From contig CAIYYN010000008.1 in the NCBI GenBank assembly GCA_903930435.1, forward strand, positions 186,001 to 250,000: a stretch of DNA of 64,000 bases. Reading direction: 5' to 3'. The position numbers were made by a program, and so were the translations under genes. This stretch comes from an uncultured Hyphomicrobiales bacterium. Its GTDB lineage: Bacteria > Pseudomonadota > Alphaproteobacteria > Rhizobiales > Ancalomicrobiaceae. A model generated the notes under the pieces. It saw nothing but the letters and a program-made list of their open reading frames with translations, had not been told where the DNA came from and searched no databases. Of this stretch, positions 42,975-51,470 are shown one piece after another. How positions within the stretch are numbered: position 1 is the stretch's first letter; each line of letters begins with the position of its first letter.

Positions 42975-43958
42975 ATGATACGCAGCAAGGTCCTGATTGG
43001 TCTCGCAATGGCAATCGCCGCAGCTGCATCGACTCCGATCACCCACGCAGCAGAAGCCGGGCACCCTGTCTCGGTCATCGTCGAAAATCACTCGGTACCG
43101 ACCAGATGCGCCGAAGAAGACAACGTCTATTATACGTTCAAGGCTGCCCCCGGTGGCCCGGCCATCGGCGGGTTCCGGCTTGAGGCAACGGGCGTGCCGT
43201 ATCTGCCGGTGCTGCGCGATTCGACCCTGCCTGATTTCACCGATTGCGGATTCGGGCAGGACTGGGCGCTCGATACCCACCCCTATATTCCCCCCACCGC
43301 GACGCTTTATGAAGATGACCAATATATTCTGAAAGGCATTGTCTACCCTGATTTCTGGCGTCCGACCGTGGTGCCTGTGACCGTCGGCAAGCTGACCCAG
43401 AATTTCCTGCATCTGGTGCAGCTCTGGAAGAAGACAGCGACCGGCCCGGTGGAATTCGTCGTGTTCTATCCGCAAGATGGCTATTGGCGGCTAAAGACCT
43501 TGCCGCCGGTCGAGATGCGCGAAGTCGCTTACGGCTCATCGTTCCTGCTCGGCCCCATCGAGACTTCGACCCGTCCGTTCGTGGCCTACAAATCCCTGAG
43601 CTTTGATCCCAAAACCCTGAGCTTCTCAATTGAATTTGCCAGGGGCGGCAAGGCAACCGTGGCAATAACGGATATCAGGACGAATCACGCGAGCCTCGAC
43701 GTGACGTTTAACGGGGCCGTCGATGCCGGACAGGGACTTGCGGGACTGCGTTCCATGTATGTAACCCCAAGCCGGGCCGATGCCGCCGAGACCCGTTGGC
43801 AAACAAGTGAAACAGCGTCAACGCAGACGTCGGATATCGTGGCCTTCAAGTCAGCCGCCGCGACAGCCGTGACATTCGGTCGGTCGGTACCCTCAACGCA
43901 CAATACCAGCGCACCTGACATCGGATTCAATCACTTCATTGCTGGCTCTGGCAACTGA
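42975..43958 (+). CDS. Predicted secreted protein, unknown, next to the second OpgH
   Basis: A 327-residue protein with a signal peptide (MIRSKVLIGLAMAIAAAAS, cleavage near THAAEAG). The mature part is rich in aromatic and beta-prone sequence (VYYTFKAAPGGPAIGGFRL; YILKGIVYPDFWRPTVVPV; VEFVVFYPQDGYWRLKTL). Two Cys near the start (TRCAEED and TDCGFGQ) could form a disulphide. The last 70 residues are low in complexity, with many Ser, Thr and Ala. I know no family for it. Its close position behind the second OpgH-like gene suggests a periplasmic partner in glucan synthesis, much as OpgG serves OpgH, but it has no visible OpgG similarity. Confidence 0.7.
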   Translation: MIRSKVLIGLAMAIAAAASTPITHAAEAGHPVSVIVENHSVPTRCAEEDNVYYTFKAAPGGPAIGGFRLEATGVPYLPVLRDSTLPDFTDCGFGQDWALDTHPYIPPTATLYEDDQYILKGIVYPDFWRPTVVPVTVGKLTQNFLHLVQLWKKTATGPVEFVVFYPQDGYWRLKTLPPVEMREVAYGSSFLLGPIETSTRPFVAYKSLSFDPKTLSFSIEFARGGKATVAITDIRTNHASLDVTFNGAVDAGQGLAGLRSMYVTPSRADAAETRWQTSETASTQTSDIVAFKSAAATAVTFGRSVPSTHNTSAPDIGFNHFIAGSGN

Positions 43959-44300
43959 ATTCCAAATTAAATCATATCGTTATGTGAGGAGGGCACTCAC
44001 GATGGTGCCCGCTCTTCCCCGGTCTGTTTTAAACTGCGGACGGCCGAAGAACGTCTACATTCAAATAAATATATTATAAATTTAAAATGAATACTTATGA
44101 CATAGGTTGCAAATGTGCAACGCCAAAGCACTTTCATGATCTTGTGCGCGCGAATGCTTTAAAGCGACTGCAAATCTCAAAACTTCGGTAAGGAGTTGGG
44201 CGCACTCTTCCCTCAGTTGAGAGTGATTGAATCAAACGGGCGTAGGCGACCGGGTTGGCTTTATCATTCGATTGAATGTGTGCGGCCCGGGGAGGCACAG
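43959..44300. other. AT-rich intergenic region
   Basis: About 340 bp without a gene I can support. It holds a terminator-like hairpin (43991-44010), a very AT-rich core around 44060-44100, and a small inverted repeat GTTGCA-AATG-TGCAAC (44106-44121). A reading frame open from 44196 continues into the next gene but has no ribosome site there. The AT-rich core may be a promoter or a nucleoid-protein site for the gene at 44301. Confidence 0.5.
43991..44010 (+). terminator. Terminator-like hairpin after the secreted protein gene
   Basis: GGGCAC and GTGCCC pair around an 8-base loop 32 bp after the stop at 43958; with one bulge the stem extends through GAGGA and GCTCTTC. The following sequence has only a short T run (TGTTTT) 20 bases on, so termination strength is uncertain. 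Confidence 0.4.
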
Positions 44301-44639
44301 ATGCGCAGTGAGTTCAAGATGATCTTGGCCGGATTTGGTGCAGGGGCCCTCATCGGCATAGCGGCGCTTACGTCGGTCAGTGCGTCCATAGACCGGACGG
44401 CCCTTGTGCGCGCAGATCGTCAGGCCGTGACGGGGAAGGTCACCATTTCCTATGGGGATCCAGATCCGGCCATGAGCGCCAGCCACGTCGAACTGATCGG
44501 CGACAAGGGAGCCGTGGTTGAATACCGTAATACGCAAGGGCGCATCGTTTATCGATCGGACCCTGCCATCAACACGACGCTTGTTGCCAAGAATGAAGTC
44601 ATCCCGAGTGTGACTGTTCTGGAACGCAGCAGCCAGTAA
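44301..44639 (+). CDS. Small exported or membrane-anchored protein, unknown
   Basis: A 112-residue protein. ATG 44301 has GGGGAGG at good spacing. Residues 7-27 (MILAGFGAGALIGIAALTSV) form a signal peptide or anchor. The mature region is short and beta-prone (VTGKVTISYGDPDPAMSASH; AVVEYRNTQGRIVYRSDP) with no Cys. I recognise no family. It lies between the AT-rich region and ndk, on the same strand as ndk but 206 bp away, so the two probably have separate promoters. Confidence 0.65.
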   Translation: MRSEFKMILAGFGAGALIGIAALTSVSASIDRTALVRADRQAVTGKVTISYGDPDPAMSASHVELIGDKGAVVEYRNTQGRIVYRSDPAINTTLVAKNEVIPSVTVLERSSQ

Positions 44640-44845
44640 GGCGGTCTCAGCGGGCAATACCGCAGACTTTGGCGGCGCAGAGAGACCATTAAATAGGGCG
44701 CGCGCACAAAACTTGTGATCAGAGGCTTGGCTATAGACCTTGGCCGGGCTATAAGCCCGCCATTCTGGCTGGCTGTTTTTATGACCCTTTGAAATCCCGC
44801 ATCATGGGTTGGGTTAGCTGGCAAAACCCTTTGAGAGGATGACTG

Positions 44846-45268
44846 ATGGCGATCGAACGTACCTTTTCCATGATCAAACCGGACGCAACCCGTCGCAATC
44901 TGACCGGCAAGATCGTCGCCAAGTTTGAAGAAGCCGGCCTGCGTGTCGTCGCTTCCAAGCGCCTCTGGCTGAGCCCGGCACAGGCGGGTGCGTTTTACGC
45001 CGTTCACAAGGATCGCCCGTTCTATGGCGAACTCGTCGCACAGATGAGCGCTGGTCCCGTCGTGGCACAGGTTCTGGAAGGCGAAAATGCCGTCCTGAAG
45101 AACCGCGAAGTCATGGGCGCCACCAACCCGGCAAACGCCGCTGAAGGCACGATCCGCAAGGAATTTGCTCTCTCGATCGGCGAGAACTCCGTGCACGGCT
45201 CGGACGCCCCGGAAACAGCCAAGGAAGAAATCTCCTTCTTCTTCTCGGCGCTCGAACTCGTCGGCTGA
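44846..45268 (+). CDS. ndk: Nucleoside diphosphate kinase
   Basis: A 140-residue enzyme that transfers the gamma phosphate from ATP to nucleoside diphosphates through a phosphohistidine. It starts with [20 protein letters not shown] and holds the active-site motif [12 protein letters not shown], whose His is the phosphorylated residue, and [17 protein letters not shown]. The length is typical. A GAGAGGAT ribosome site precedes the ATG, and a rho-independent terminator follows 24 bp after the stop. Confidence 0.97.
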   Translation: MAIERTFSMIKPDATRRNLTGKIVAKFEEAGLRVVASKRLWLSPAQAGAFYAVHKDRPFYGELVAQMSAGPVVAQVLEGENAVLKNREVMGATNPANAAEGTIRKEFALSIGENSVHGSDAPETAKEEISFFFSALELVG

Positions 45269-45291
45269 TTTCACTGACTTTCAGAGATTAG

Positions 45292-45327
45292 ACGCCCGTT
45301 GCTGACGTGATCAGCGGCGGGCGTTTT
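45292..45327 (+). terminator. Rho-independent terminator of ndk
   Basis: A 14-bp stem with two G-T wobble positions (ACGCCCGTTGCTGA at 45292-45305, TCAGCGGCGGGCGT at 45311-45324), a 5-base loop, and TTTT directly after. It separates ndk from the convergent flavin reductase gene. Confidence 0.85.
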
Positions 45328-45328
45328 C

Positions 45329-45988
45329 TCATGCGCGCTTGGTGCCTTCGAGGCCATTCAGGACCGCGCCTTCACCAGCGGGAATGCGCATCTCGAAGAT
45401 ATTGTCGACGACCGTGTAATCGTAATAGCCCATGCGAGCAATCGGGCGGATCTTCAGGATATCGAGCTTGCCGTTGGGCAGCAGCACATCGTCACGAATG
45501 TGAATGCGGGCGACTTCCCCGATCACCAGATCGAAGGTCCCGACATCGGTGCGCCCGGGAAGTCGGATTGTCTGGACATAGCGGCATTCAAAATGACAGG
45601 GCGATTCTGCCACCCGCTTGCAGTCGCTGAGCAGGCTAGGTGCCTTCGTGATACCTGCCCGCTCGAATTCATCCACGCCATGCGGCAAGGCCATTGCGCT
45701 GATGTTGACCGCCTCCCGCAGATCGTAAGTGGCCATGTTCCAGACAAACCAGCCGGTTTCCTCGATGTTCCGGACTGTATCCTTGCGCCCGCCCAGCGTT
45801 GACTGGTTGGCCGCAAACATGACCATCGGCGGATCAAACGTCAGGTTCTGCCATTGGCTGTAGGGCGCGAGATTATCGACCCCGTCGCGTGAAATGGTCG
45901 ACAGCCAGCCGATTGGCCTTGGAACCGTACAGCTTTTGAAGGGATCATAGGGCAGCGGGCAATCGGGCAAACGCGGGTCAAAGTCCAT
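45329..45988 (-). CDS. Flavin reductase family protein
   Basis: A protein of about 219 residues of the flavin-reductase-like FMN-binding fold. The key region YDPFKSCTVPRPIGWLSTIS, with DGVDNLAPYSQWQNLTFDPP and the segment PPMVMFAANQS, matches the DIM6/NTAB type rather than the HpaC type. ATG 45988 has GTGAGCGAGAG ahead; an ATG at 46030 that overlaps the upstream stop (ATGA) is possible and adds 14 residues. It follows the FMN/FAD oxidoreductase gene and probably supplies or uses reduced FMN in the same pathway. Confidence 0.85.
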   Translation of the reverse strand: MDFDPRLPDCPLPYDPFKSCTVPRPIGWLSTISRDGVDNLAPYSQWQNLTFDPPMVMFAANQSTLGGRKDTVRNIEETGWFVWNMATYDLREAVNISAMALPHGVDEFERAGITKAPSLLSDCKRVAESPCHFECRYVQTIRLPGRTDVGTFDLVIGEVARIHIRDDVLLPNGKLDILKIRPIARMGYYDYTVVDNIFEMRIPAGEGAVLNGLEGTKRA

Positions 45989-46026
45989 AGTCTCTCGCTC
46001 ACTGGGTTTCGGGTTGATCCACCGGC

Positions 46027-48066
46027 TCATATGTCCTTGAGCAGCCTGAGCGCATCATAGACGGCTGCGTGAATATTGCGACTGGCAACCGCATCGCCGA
46101 TGCGAAACAGCTGATAGGCACCATTGGCGTTGCGAACAAGCGTCTGGGGCCGACCCTCGATGATTGCGGGCTGGTCAACCTCGCCAAGATTTGAGGAGCC
46201 TGGCTTCAGCGCGAAATAGAGATCATCCAGCGGCAATGTGCCATGTTCGACCACGATTTTGTCAGCGGACTTTTCGATGTGACGACGACCGTATTCGTCA
46301 TGGAACCGACCCACCAGCTTGTTGCCGTCCCGGTGAACAGACTGAAGCCGCAGGTTCAGCGTTGTGACCACGTTTCCAGCAGAAAAAGCCTTGAAATAGG
46401 CGGGAAAGCTGGTTCCACCGACCTCCGGGGCCAGAACGCGCTCAGGCGTGACAATCTCGACACGACAGCCCGCTTCCACGAGGTATTCGGCGGTCGTCAT
46501 GCCGGGATGCGCGCCGTTATCGTCATAGAGCAGCACATCACCGCTGGCGGTCGCGCTGCCCGCAAGAATGTCCCATGACGTCGTGACAAGATCTTCGCCA
46601 GCATCAAGGAAGGATGTATTCGGCAGGCCACCAGTCGCAATGATGACGATATCCGGGTTTTCGGAGAGCACGTCGTCAGCCTCGGCGTAGGTGTTGAACC
46701 GGAAATCAACCCCGTCGCGCGCGCATTCGGCCATGCGCCAGTCGATGATCCCCGAGATTTCGCGGCGCCGCTTCAGGGCCGTCACGAGCTGCACCTGCCC
46801 ACCGGGCTTGTAGGCTGCCTCGAATACAACAACCTTATGCCCACGCGCTGCCGCCACCCGCGCGGCTTCCAAGCCACCGGGCCCCGCACCCACGACGACG
46901 ACTTTTTTCAAAGCGCTCGATGTCTTGGCGATGACATGCGGCATCAGCCCTTCACGACCGGTTGCGGCATTGTGAATACAGACCGCCTGCCCGCCATAGA
47001 TGCTGTCGATGCAATAGCCCATGCCGACACAGGGCCGGATATCAGCCTCGCGCCCCTGCATGACCTTCGATGCGATATGGGGGTCAGCCAGATGCGCGCG
47101 GGTCATGCCAACCATATCGAGCTTGCCGGCGGAAATCGCATAACGCGCCGTCGCGACATCCTGGATCCGGGATGCATGAAACGTCGCAATCCCTGCGGCC
47201 TGCCGCACTTCTCCGGAAAACTCCAGATGCGGGGCAGACTTGTAGCCCATGCCGGGAATAACGTGGCTGAGCCCTTCTTCTGTATCAATGTGGCCACGGA
47301 TCACGTTGACGAAGTCGATCTGACCGCTCGCCGTCAGCTTGCGGACAATGGCCAACCCCTCTTCCCGCGACAGGCCGCGATCCCAATCCTCATCGCAAAC
47401 CAGTCGTGCCCCGACGATGAAATCGGGCCCGACGCGCTTGCGGATAGCGTCCAGCACCTCGAAGGTGAAGCGAAGACGATTATCGAGCGATCCACCATAG
47501 TTATCATCGCGATGATTGGTGGCGGGCGACCAGAACTGATCGAGGAGATGGCCGTAGCATTCGAGTTCGAGGCCATCGAGTCCCGCCGCTTGCACGCGCT
47601 CCGCCGCATCCGCATAGGCGGAAATCACCCGCGCAATGTCCCAATCCTCCATAGCCTTTGGATAGGCCCGGTGTGCGGGTTCGCGGATCGGCGAGGGTGC
47701 AAGGATCGGCAACCAGTCTGATTTCGCCCAGGATGTGCGCCGCCCCAGATGCGTCATCTGGATCATGACGGCGGCACCGTGTTCATGCACGTCATCGGCA
47801 AGGCGAGCGAGCCAGGGAACGACTTCATCCTTGTAGAGCAGGATATTCCCGAACGCCTGCGGACTGTCCGGCGCGACAACAGCCGACCCGCCGATCATCG
47901 TCAAGCCGATGCCACCCTTGGCCTTTTCAGCGTGATACAGCCGGTAGCGATCCCGTGGCATGCCGTCTTCGGTATAGGCAGGCTCATGCGCCGTCGACAG
48001 GAACCTGTTGCGGATTGTCAGGTGCTTCAGCTGGAATGGCTGCAATAGGGGATCTGTGGATGCCAT
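46027..48066 (-). CDS. FMN/FAD oxidoreductase of the 2,4-dienoyl-CoA reductase / N-demethylase family
   Basis: A 679-residue protein with an N-terminal FMN-binding TIM barrel of the old-yellow-enzyme type (residues 1-330), a cluster-binding stretch, and a C-terminal FAD/NAD-binding part starting at VVVVGAGPGGLEAARVAA. The 4Fe-4S motif is changed: C346, C352 and C363 are present, but the position usually holding the second Cys is Met (M349, in PCVGMGYC). The family also contains trimethylamine dehydrogenase and stachydrine or N-methylproline demethylases, and the neighbouring Rieske and dimethylglycine dehydrogenase-like genes favour an N-demethylase role. ATG 48066 has GCGAGGG ahead. Which amine is used is not known. 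Confidence 0.82.
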   Translation of the reverse strand: MASTDPLLQPFQLKHLTIRNRFLSTAHEPAYTEDGMPRDRYRLYHAEKAKGGIGLTMIGGSAVVAPDSPQAFGNILLYKDEVVPWLARLADDVHEHGAAVMIQMTHLGRRTSWAKSDWLPILAPSPIREPAHRAYPKAMEDWDIARVISAYADAAERVQAAGLDGLELECYGHLLDQFWSPATNHRDDNYGGSLDNRLRFTFEVLDAIRKRVGPDFIVGARLVCDEDWDRGLSREEGLAIVRKLTASGQIDFVNVIRGHIDTEEGLSHVIPGMGYKSAPHLEFSGEVRQAAGIATFHASRIQDVATARYAISAGKLDMVGMTRAHLADPHIASKVMQGREADIRPCVGMGYCIDSIYGGQAVCIHNAATGREGLMPHVIAKTSSALKKVVVVGAGPGGLEAARVAAARGHKVVVFEAAYKPGGQVQLVTALKRRREISGIIDWRMAECARDGVDFRFNTYAEADDVLSENPDIVIIATGGLPNTSFLDAGEDLVTTSWDILAGSATASGDVLLYDDNGAHPGMTTAEYLVEAGCRVEIVTPERVLAPEVGGTSFPAYFKAFSAGNVVTTLNLRLQSVHRDGNKLVGRFHDEYGRRHIEKSADKIVVEHGTLPLDDLYFALKPGSSNLGEVDQPAIIEGRPQTLVRNANGAYQLFRIGDAVASRNIHAAVYDALRLLKDI

Positions 48067-48124
48067 TTGCCCTCGCACCTGTCTCATCGGATCGTATCAA
48101 CACGCGTCATGCTGCGACATGGCT

Positions 48125-48134
48125 TGTCTAGACA
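48125..48134. promoter_or_regulatory. Palindrome TGTCTAGACA, candidate operator
   Basis: A perfect 10-bp inverted repeat, in a CTTGTCTAGACACAAG context, in the 170-bp divergent region between the demethylase-type gene (start 48066) and the DMT transporter gene (start 48237). GTCTAGAC cores are common in GntR-type operators. It could coordinate the two genes; no local GntR gene is in this part of the window. Confidence 0.4.
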
Positions 48135-48183
48135 CAAGCGTATCGGCGACACGCAATGTCGCGGTGAAGGGATTTTCGGCTTA

Positions 48184-48222
48184 TTCCAATTGACGTTGCG
48201 CAGGGCTTCCCTGCAGTTGGAA
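48184..48222 (+). other. Leader hairpin before the DMT transporter gene
   Basis: Inner stem GCAGGG/CCCTGC (48199-48214 region, 3-base loop) and outer arms TTCCAATT (48184-48191) and AGTTGGAA (48215-48222) form a bulged hairpin. Its 3' arm ends immediately before the AAGGA ribosome site of the gene starting at 48237, so it could affect translation. Confidence 0.35.
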
Positions 48223-48236
48223 GGACTGCCGAAAAT

Positions 48237-49244
48237 ATGAGCGCCGTGCTACCAAACAGTCCAGGGATCGGATCTGTTTCGGTGCCGCCCATCACCCCAA
48301 GTCATGTGAACACGTCTGTGAGCCAAACAAAAAGCAGCCCAACGGGTTCACTACCCGGCGCTAAACCAGCCGGACTTGACCGGATCGGCGTCATCGCGAT
48401 CATTGCCGGGACGAGTTTCATAGCCTGGACAGGTATCTTCTTCCGGTTCTCGGAGGTTGGACCGATCACAGCGGCCGCGTGGCGCATGATTATCGCGGTC
48501 CCTGCGCTTATGCTCTGGATGCGGCTGCTCGCCAATCGCCCCAATTCAGATGGCGGTGCGAAGATCGCTCCGGCGATCTTGCCGCTGCTCGTCCCGATCA
48601 TCCTGGCCGGGCTATCGTTTGCCTCTGATGTGGCTGCGTTTCACATCTCACTGACGGGCACGAGTGTCACCAATGCCTCGTTCATCGGCAACATTGCGCC
48701 CATTCTGGCCGTGATTGGCGGAACAGCGTTCTTCGGTGAACATCCTGAGCGCCGTGTCTGGGCCGCACTCGCACTGGCGCTGACTGGCAGTTGGGTCATG
48801 GCAGGCATGGTCGGGCCTGCGCAACTAAACCATGGAGATATCTGGGCGCTTGGCGCTGCGGTGTCCTATTGCGCCTATCTGTTGTTCATCAAGCAGCTTC
48901 GCGTCTCACTCGACGGTCCAACTGCGACCATGTGGTCGGCTGCGGTCAGCGCGATCGTGCTGACGATTGCCGCCCTGATCATGGAACCGCAATTTTTCCC
49001 GACAACGATCATCGGCTGGGCGGCTGTTCTCGGCATTGGCCTCGGCTCGCACGCAATGGGGCAGGGCCTCACCTCGATCGCCATGGGCCGGATACCGGTC
49101 GGTATTGTCGCAACGGTGCTTTTGGTCCAGCCGCCCGTCACCGCCGTGCTCGCCTGGATAGTCGTCGGCGAACGGATCAATTCCCTGCAAATCACAGGTG
49201 GCGCGATCATCCTCATCGCGCTTGTGCTGGCGCGGCCAAAATAA
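48237..49244 (+). CDS. DMT superfamily (EamA) transporter
   Basis: A 335-residue membrane protein with ten predicted helices in two EamA repeats (IAIIAGTSFIAWTGIFFRF; PLLVPIILAGLSFASDVAAFH; WAAVLGIGLGSHAMGQGL; IVATVLLVQPPVTAVLAWIVV). It begins with a polar stretch of about 50 residues. EamA proteins commonly export amino acids or metabolites, or take them up; the direction is not evident. It is transcribed away from the demethylase-type gene and converges on the Rieske gene with a 24-bp gap, so it may protect the cell from excess substrate or product of this island. Confidence 0.88.
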   Translation: MSAVLPNSPGIGSVSVPPITPSHVNTSVSQTKSSPTGSLPGAKPAGLDRIGVIAIIAGTSFIAWTGIFFRFSEVGPITAAAWRMIIAVPALMLWMRLLANRPNSDGGAKIAPAILPLLVPIILAGLSFASDVAAFHISLTGTSVTNASFIGNIAPILAVIGGTAFFGEHPERRVWAALALALTGSWVMAGMVGPAQLNHGDIWALGAAVSYCAYLLFIKQLRVSLDGPTATMWSAAVSAIVLTIAALIMEPQFFPTTIIGWAAVLGIGLGSHAMGQGLTSIAMGRIPVGIVATVLLVQPPVTAVLAWIVVGERINSLQITGGAIILIALVLARPK

Positions 49245-49268
49245 CCGCGCCGCCGTCTTCTTGCCGGA

Positions 49269-50516
49269 TCAGGCGATCCGGCGAATTTTCGATGCGCTGT
49301 CACCGGACAGAGACCGCTTCAGCGCACCAACGTACCAATCAACGAACTCGATGACGCCAGCCTCATGGATCGGCGAATAGGGACCCGGCTCAAAGGCTGG
49401 CGACGAGCAACCGATCTGGTTGTCCTCAACAATGCGCCGATCCTGGTCGTTGGTGGCCATCCAGACCCGCGTCAGTTCTTCGAGCGTGTAGTCCTTGCCC
49501 TCGACGGCATCCTTGTGGACCAGCCATTTGGTTGTCAGCATCGTCTCGGTCGGGCTGATCGGCAACATGCGGAATGTCACCGCGTGATCGCCCAGCACAT
49601 GGTTCCACGTGGTCGGGAAATGGAACAGCATCAGCGTACCGATACGATCCGTTTTAACCGCGTCACTCAGAGGACGACTGACTGCCGGCTGGCCCGACAT
49701 CGTGTAGGATACGGCGTCGAATGCCAGTGGCATGCGGGTCGTGCGGAATTGGCCATAGGGACCGGGCAGGAACTTCGACGGCAACCCCGCCGCCTCGCAT
49801 CGACGCCAATGCTCGCCGATCAACGGATCGTCCTCTGTCGCACCGACGCCACCGACCGACGGGTCATCGTCGAACGTCCGGCAGAGTTCGGGGTGGCTGC
49901 CGGAACAGTGATAGCACTCGCGATTATTTTCCCATACGAGTTTCCAATTGGCCTTTTCAATGATCGTTGAGGAAAAGGCAATCTTCGCATCAGCCAGATT
50001 GTGCGGCGCGAAGTAGGGAGCCATCGTATCGCGCAAGGGCGCGAAATCAGGTGCGGCGTCAGCCAGGCAAATCCAGATATAGCCGCCAACACTTTCGCAA
50101 TGGATGGATTTCAGCGAATGCGCCGCTGGATCGAAATCAGCCCCCATATCGCGGGCATGGACTAGTTTGCCGTCCAACTCATAGGTCCATTGATGGTAAG
50201 GACACACGAGCCGGATCTTCGAACCCGACTCGGTTGTACACACTTTCGATCCGCGATGTCGACAGGAGTTGTGGAAGGCGCGGATCACCCCGTCCCGCCC
50301 GCGAACCACGACGACTGGATAGGCGCCGATTTGCAGGGTGAAGAAATTGCCCGCCTTCGGAATTTCGCAATCGTGCCCGACAAACAGCCAGTCGCGATAC
50401 CAGATCGTATCCAGATCGAGCTTGAAGATCTCTGGGTCCGAATAATAACGACCAGGCAGGGTGTAGCCGGAGCGCAGGGTTTCAAGCTCTCCCAGGATCG
50501 CGGTCGATGTTGGCAT
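49269..50516 (-). CDS. Rieske oxygenase alpha subunit (betaine-demethylase type), copy 1
   Basis: A 415-residue ring-hydroxylating-type oxygenase. The Rieske 2Fe-2S ligands are C85, H87, C105 and H108 (CRHRGSKVC, CPYHQW). The mononuclear iron site is ENNRECYHCSGSH (H203, H208) plus an Asp near the C-terminus. The overall pattern, including YSDPEIFKLDLDTIWYRDW at the start, resembles the glycine-betaine, carnitine and proline-betaine oxygenases rather than classic aromatic dioxygenases. ATG 50516 has GAGGT ahead. It would oxidatively remove an N-methyl group (releasing formaldehyde) and would need a reductase not seen here. The substrate is unproven. Confidence 0.85.
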   Translation of the reverse strand: MPTSTAILGELETLRSGYTLPGRYYSDPEIFKLDLDTIWYRDWLFVGHDCEIPKAGNFFTLQIGAYPVVVVRGRDGVIRAFHNSCRHRGSKVCTTESGSKIRLVCPYHQWTYELDGKLVHARDMGADFDPAAHSLKSIHCESVGGYIWICLADAAPDFAPLRDTMAPYFAPHNLADAKIAFSSTIIEKANWKLVWENNRECYHCSGSHPELCRTFDDDPSVGGVGATEDDPLIGEHWRRCEAAGLPSKFLPGPYGQFRTTRMPLAFDAVSYTMSGQPAVSRPLSDAVKTDRIGTLMLFHFPTTWNHVLGDHAVTFRMLPISPTETMLTTKWLVHKDAVEGKDYTLEELTRVWMATNDQDRRIVEDNQIGCSSPAFEPGPYSPIHEAGVIEFVDWYVGALKRSLSGDSASKIRRIA

Positions 50517-50604
50517 GGCGGACCTCATTGATGGCGGCGAACGTGACCATGAGTGTAAGTGATCGACATGTCCCCGGTAAATTCGAAACGACACGGCCTG
50601 TGTC

Positions 50605-50697
50605 ATTGGCGACAGTCATGCTGCGATGCGTCAATTGCATGGACCGGCCGAGTCAGTAGTTGGAACTGCAGCATATTGCCATCTTGTTGTCGCCAAT
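50605..50697. repeat. Nested inverted repeat
   Basis: ATTGGCGACA (50605-50614) pairs with TGTCGCCAAT (50688-50697), and within it ATGCTGC (50618-50624) pairs with GCAGCAT (50668-50674). The nested arms lie in the 265-bp divergent region between the Rieske gene and the DUF4337 gene. They could be operator arms or a cruciform-forming site. Confidence 0.5.
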
Positions 50698-50781
50698 GGG
50701 TGACTTATAAGTGCGCAACAATCCGGTTCCGGCGCGATCAACGGTATCGCGATCAGCTTTCTCACCACGAGGGACTATTTC

Positions 50782-51360
50782 ATGAGTGATATTCCGACCG
50801 AACCATTCGAACACGCCGAGCACGCCGCCCATGCAAGCCATGAGGCGCAGCACGGCAATGATTTCGTCGGCTATGTGACGATGACAATCGCCATTCTCGC
50901 AGTGGCAGCGGCGACTGTCGGCAGCCTTGAAACGATTGAAAGTGGCGCAGCTATTTCATCCAAGAATGAAGCCGTGCTCCTGCAAAACAAGGCAACCGAC
51001 CAGTGGAATTTCTTTCAGGCCAAGAGCTTGAAGAAGAACATGTATGAAATCGCGTCTGCTTCAGGTGGACCAAAGTCAGACGATTTCGCGCGGCAGGCCA
51101 AAAAGAACGAAGACGACAGCGTCGAGATCTCGAAGAAGGCCAAGGAACTTGAGACAGACGCTGACCACAAGCTGCACGAAGGTGACCAGCACGAAGAACG
51201 TCATCATATCCTGACGGTCGGCGTCACCATGCTGCATATCTCGATCGCCATCGCGACAATCGCCATCATTTCCGGCAAGAAGTGGCCGTGGTATGCATCA
51301 ATTGCTCTGGGTATCGTTGGCATCATCGCGGCGGCGGGCGCTTATCTGGTCTCGGCCTGA
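50782..51360 (+). CDS. DUF4337 family membrane protein
   Basis: A 192-residue membrane protein of the uncharacterised DUF4337 family. An N-terminal polar segment rich in His and Glu (EHAEHAAHASHEAQHG) is followed by a membrane helix (YVTMTIAILAVAAATVGSL), a long charged helical domain (NKATDQWNFFQAKSLKKNM), and two C-terminal membrane helices (ILTVGVTMLHISIAIATIAI; ASIALGIVGIIAAAGAYLV). GAGGGA precedes the ATG. Function is unknown in the family. Its position between catabolic genes may be incidental. Confidence 0.85.
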   Translation: MSDIPTEPFEHAEHAAHASHEAQHGNDFVGYVTMTIAILAVAAATVGSLETIESGAAISSKNEAVLLQNKATDQWNFFQAKSLKKNMYEIASASGGPKSDDFARQAKKNEDDSVEISKKAKELETDADHKLHEGDQHEERHHILTVGVTMLHISIAIATIAIISGKKWPWYASIALGIVGIIAAAGAYLVSA

Positions 51361-51470
51361 TCTCGATTTCTGTCGCCATCCCCGACGCGATCTGACGCAT
51401 TTGACGCAGCCGGCCAGCGCAAATCCGCTACGACTAACGCAAAGAATGTGATTCGACGGGGGGATGTTGC

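Noticed and set aside
44745-44759. Hairpin CGGGCT-ATA-AGCCCG upstream of ndk
   Set aside because: The stem is only 6 bp and the nearest T run is about 17 bases away, so it is not a convincing terminator or riboswitch.
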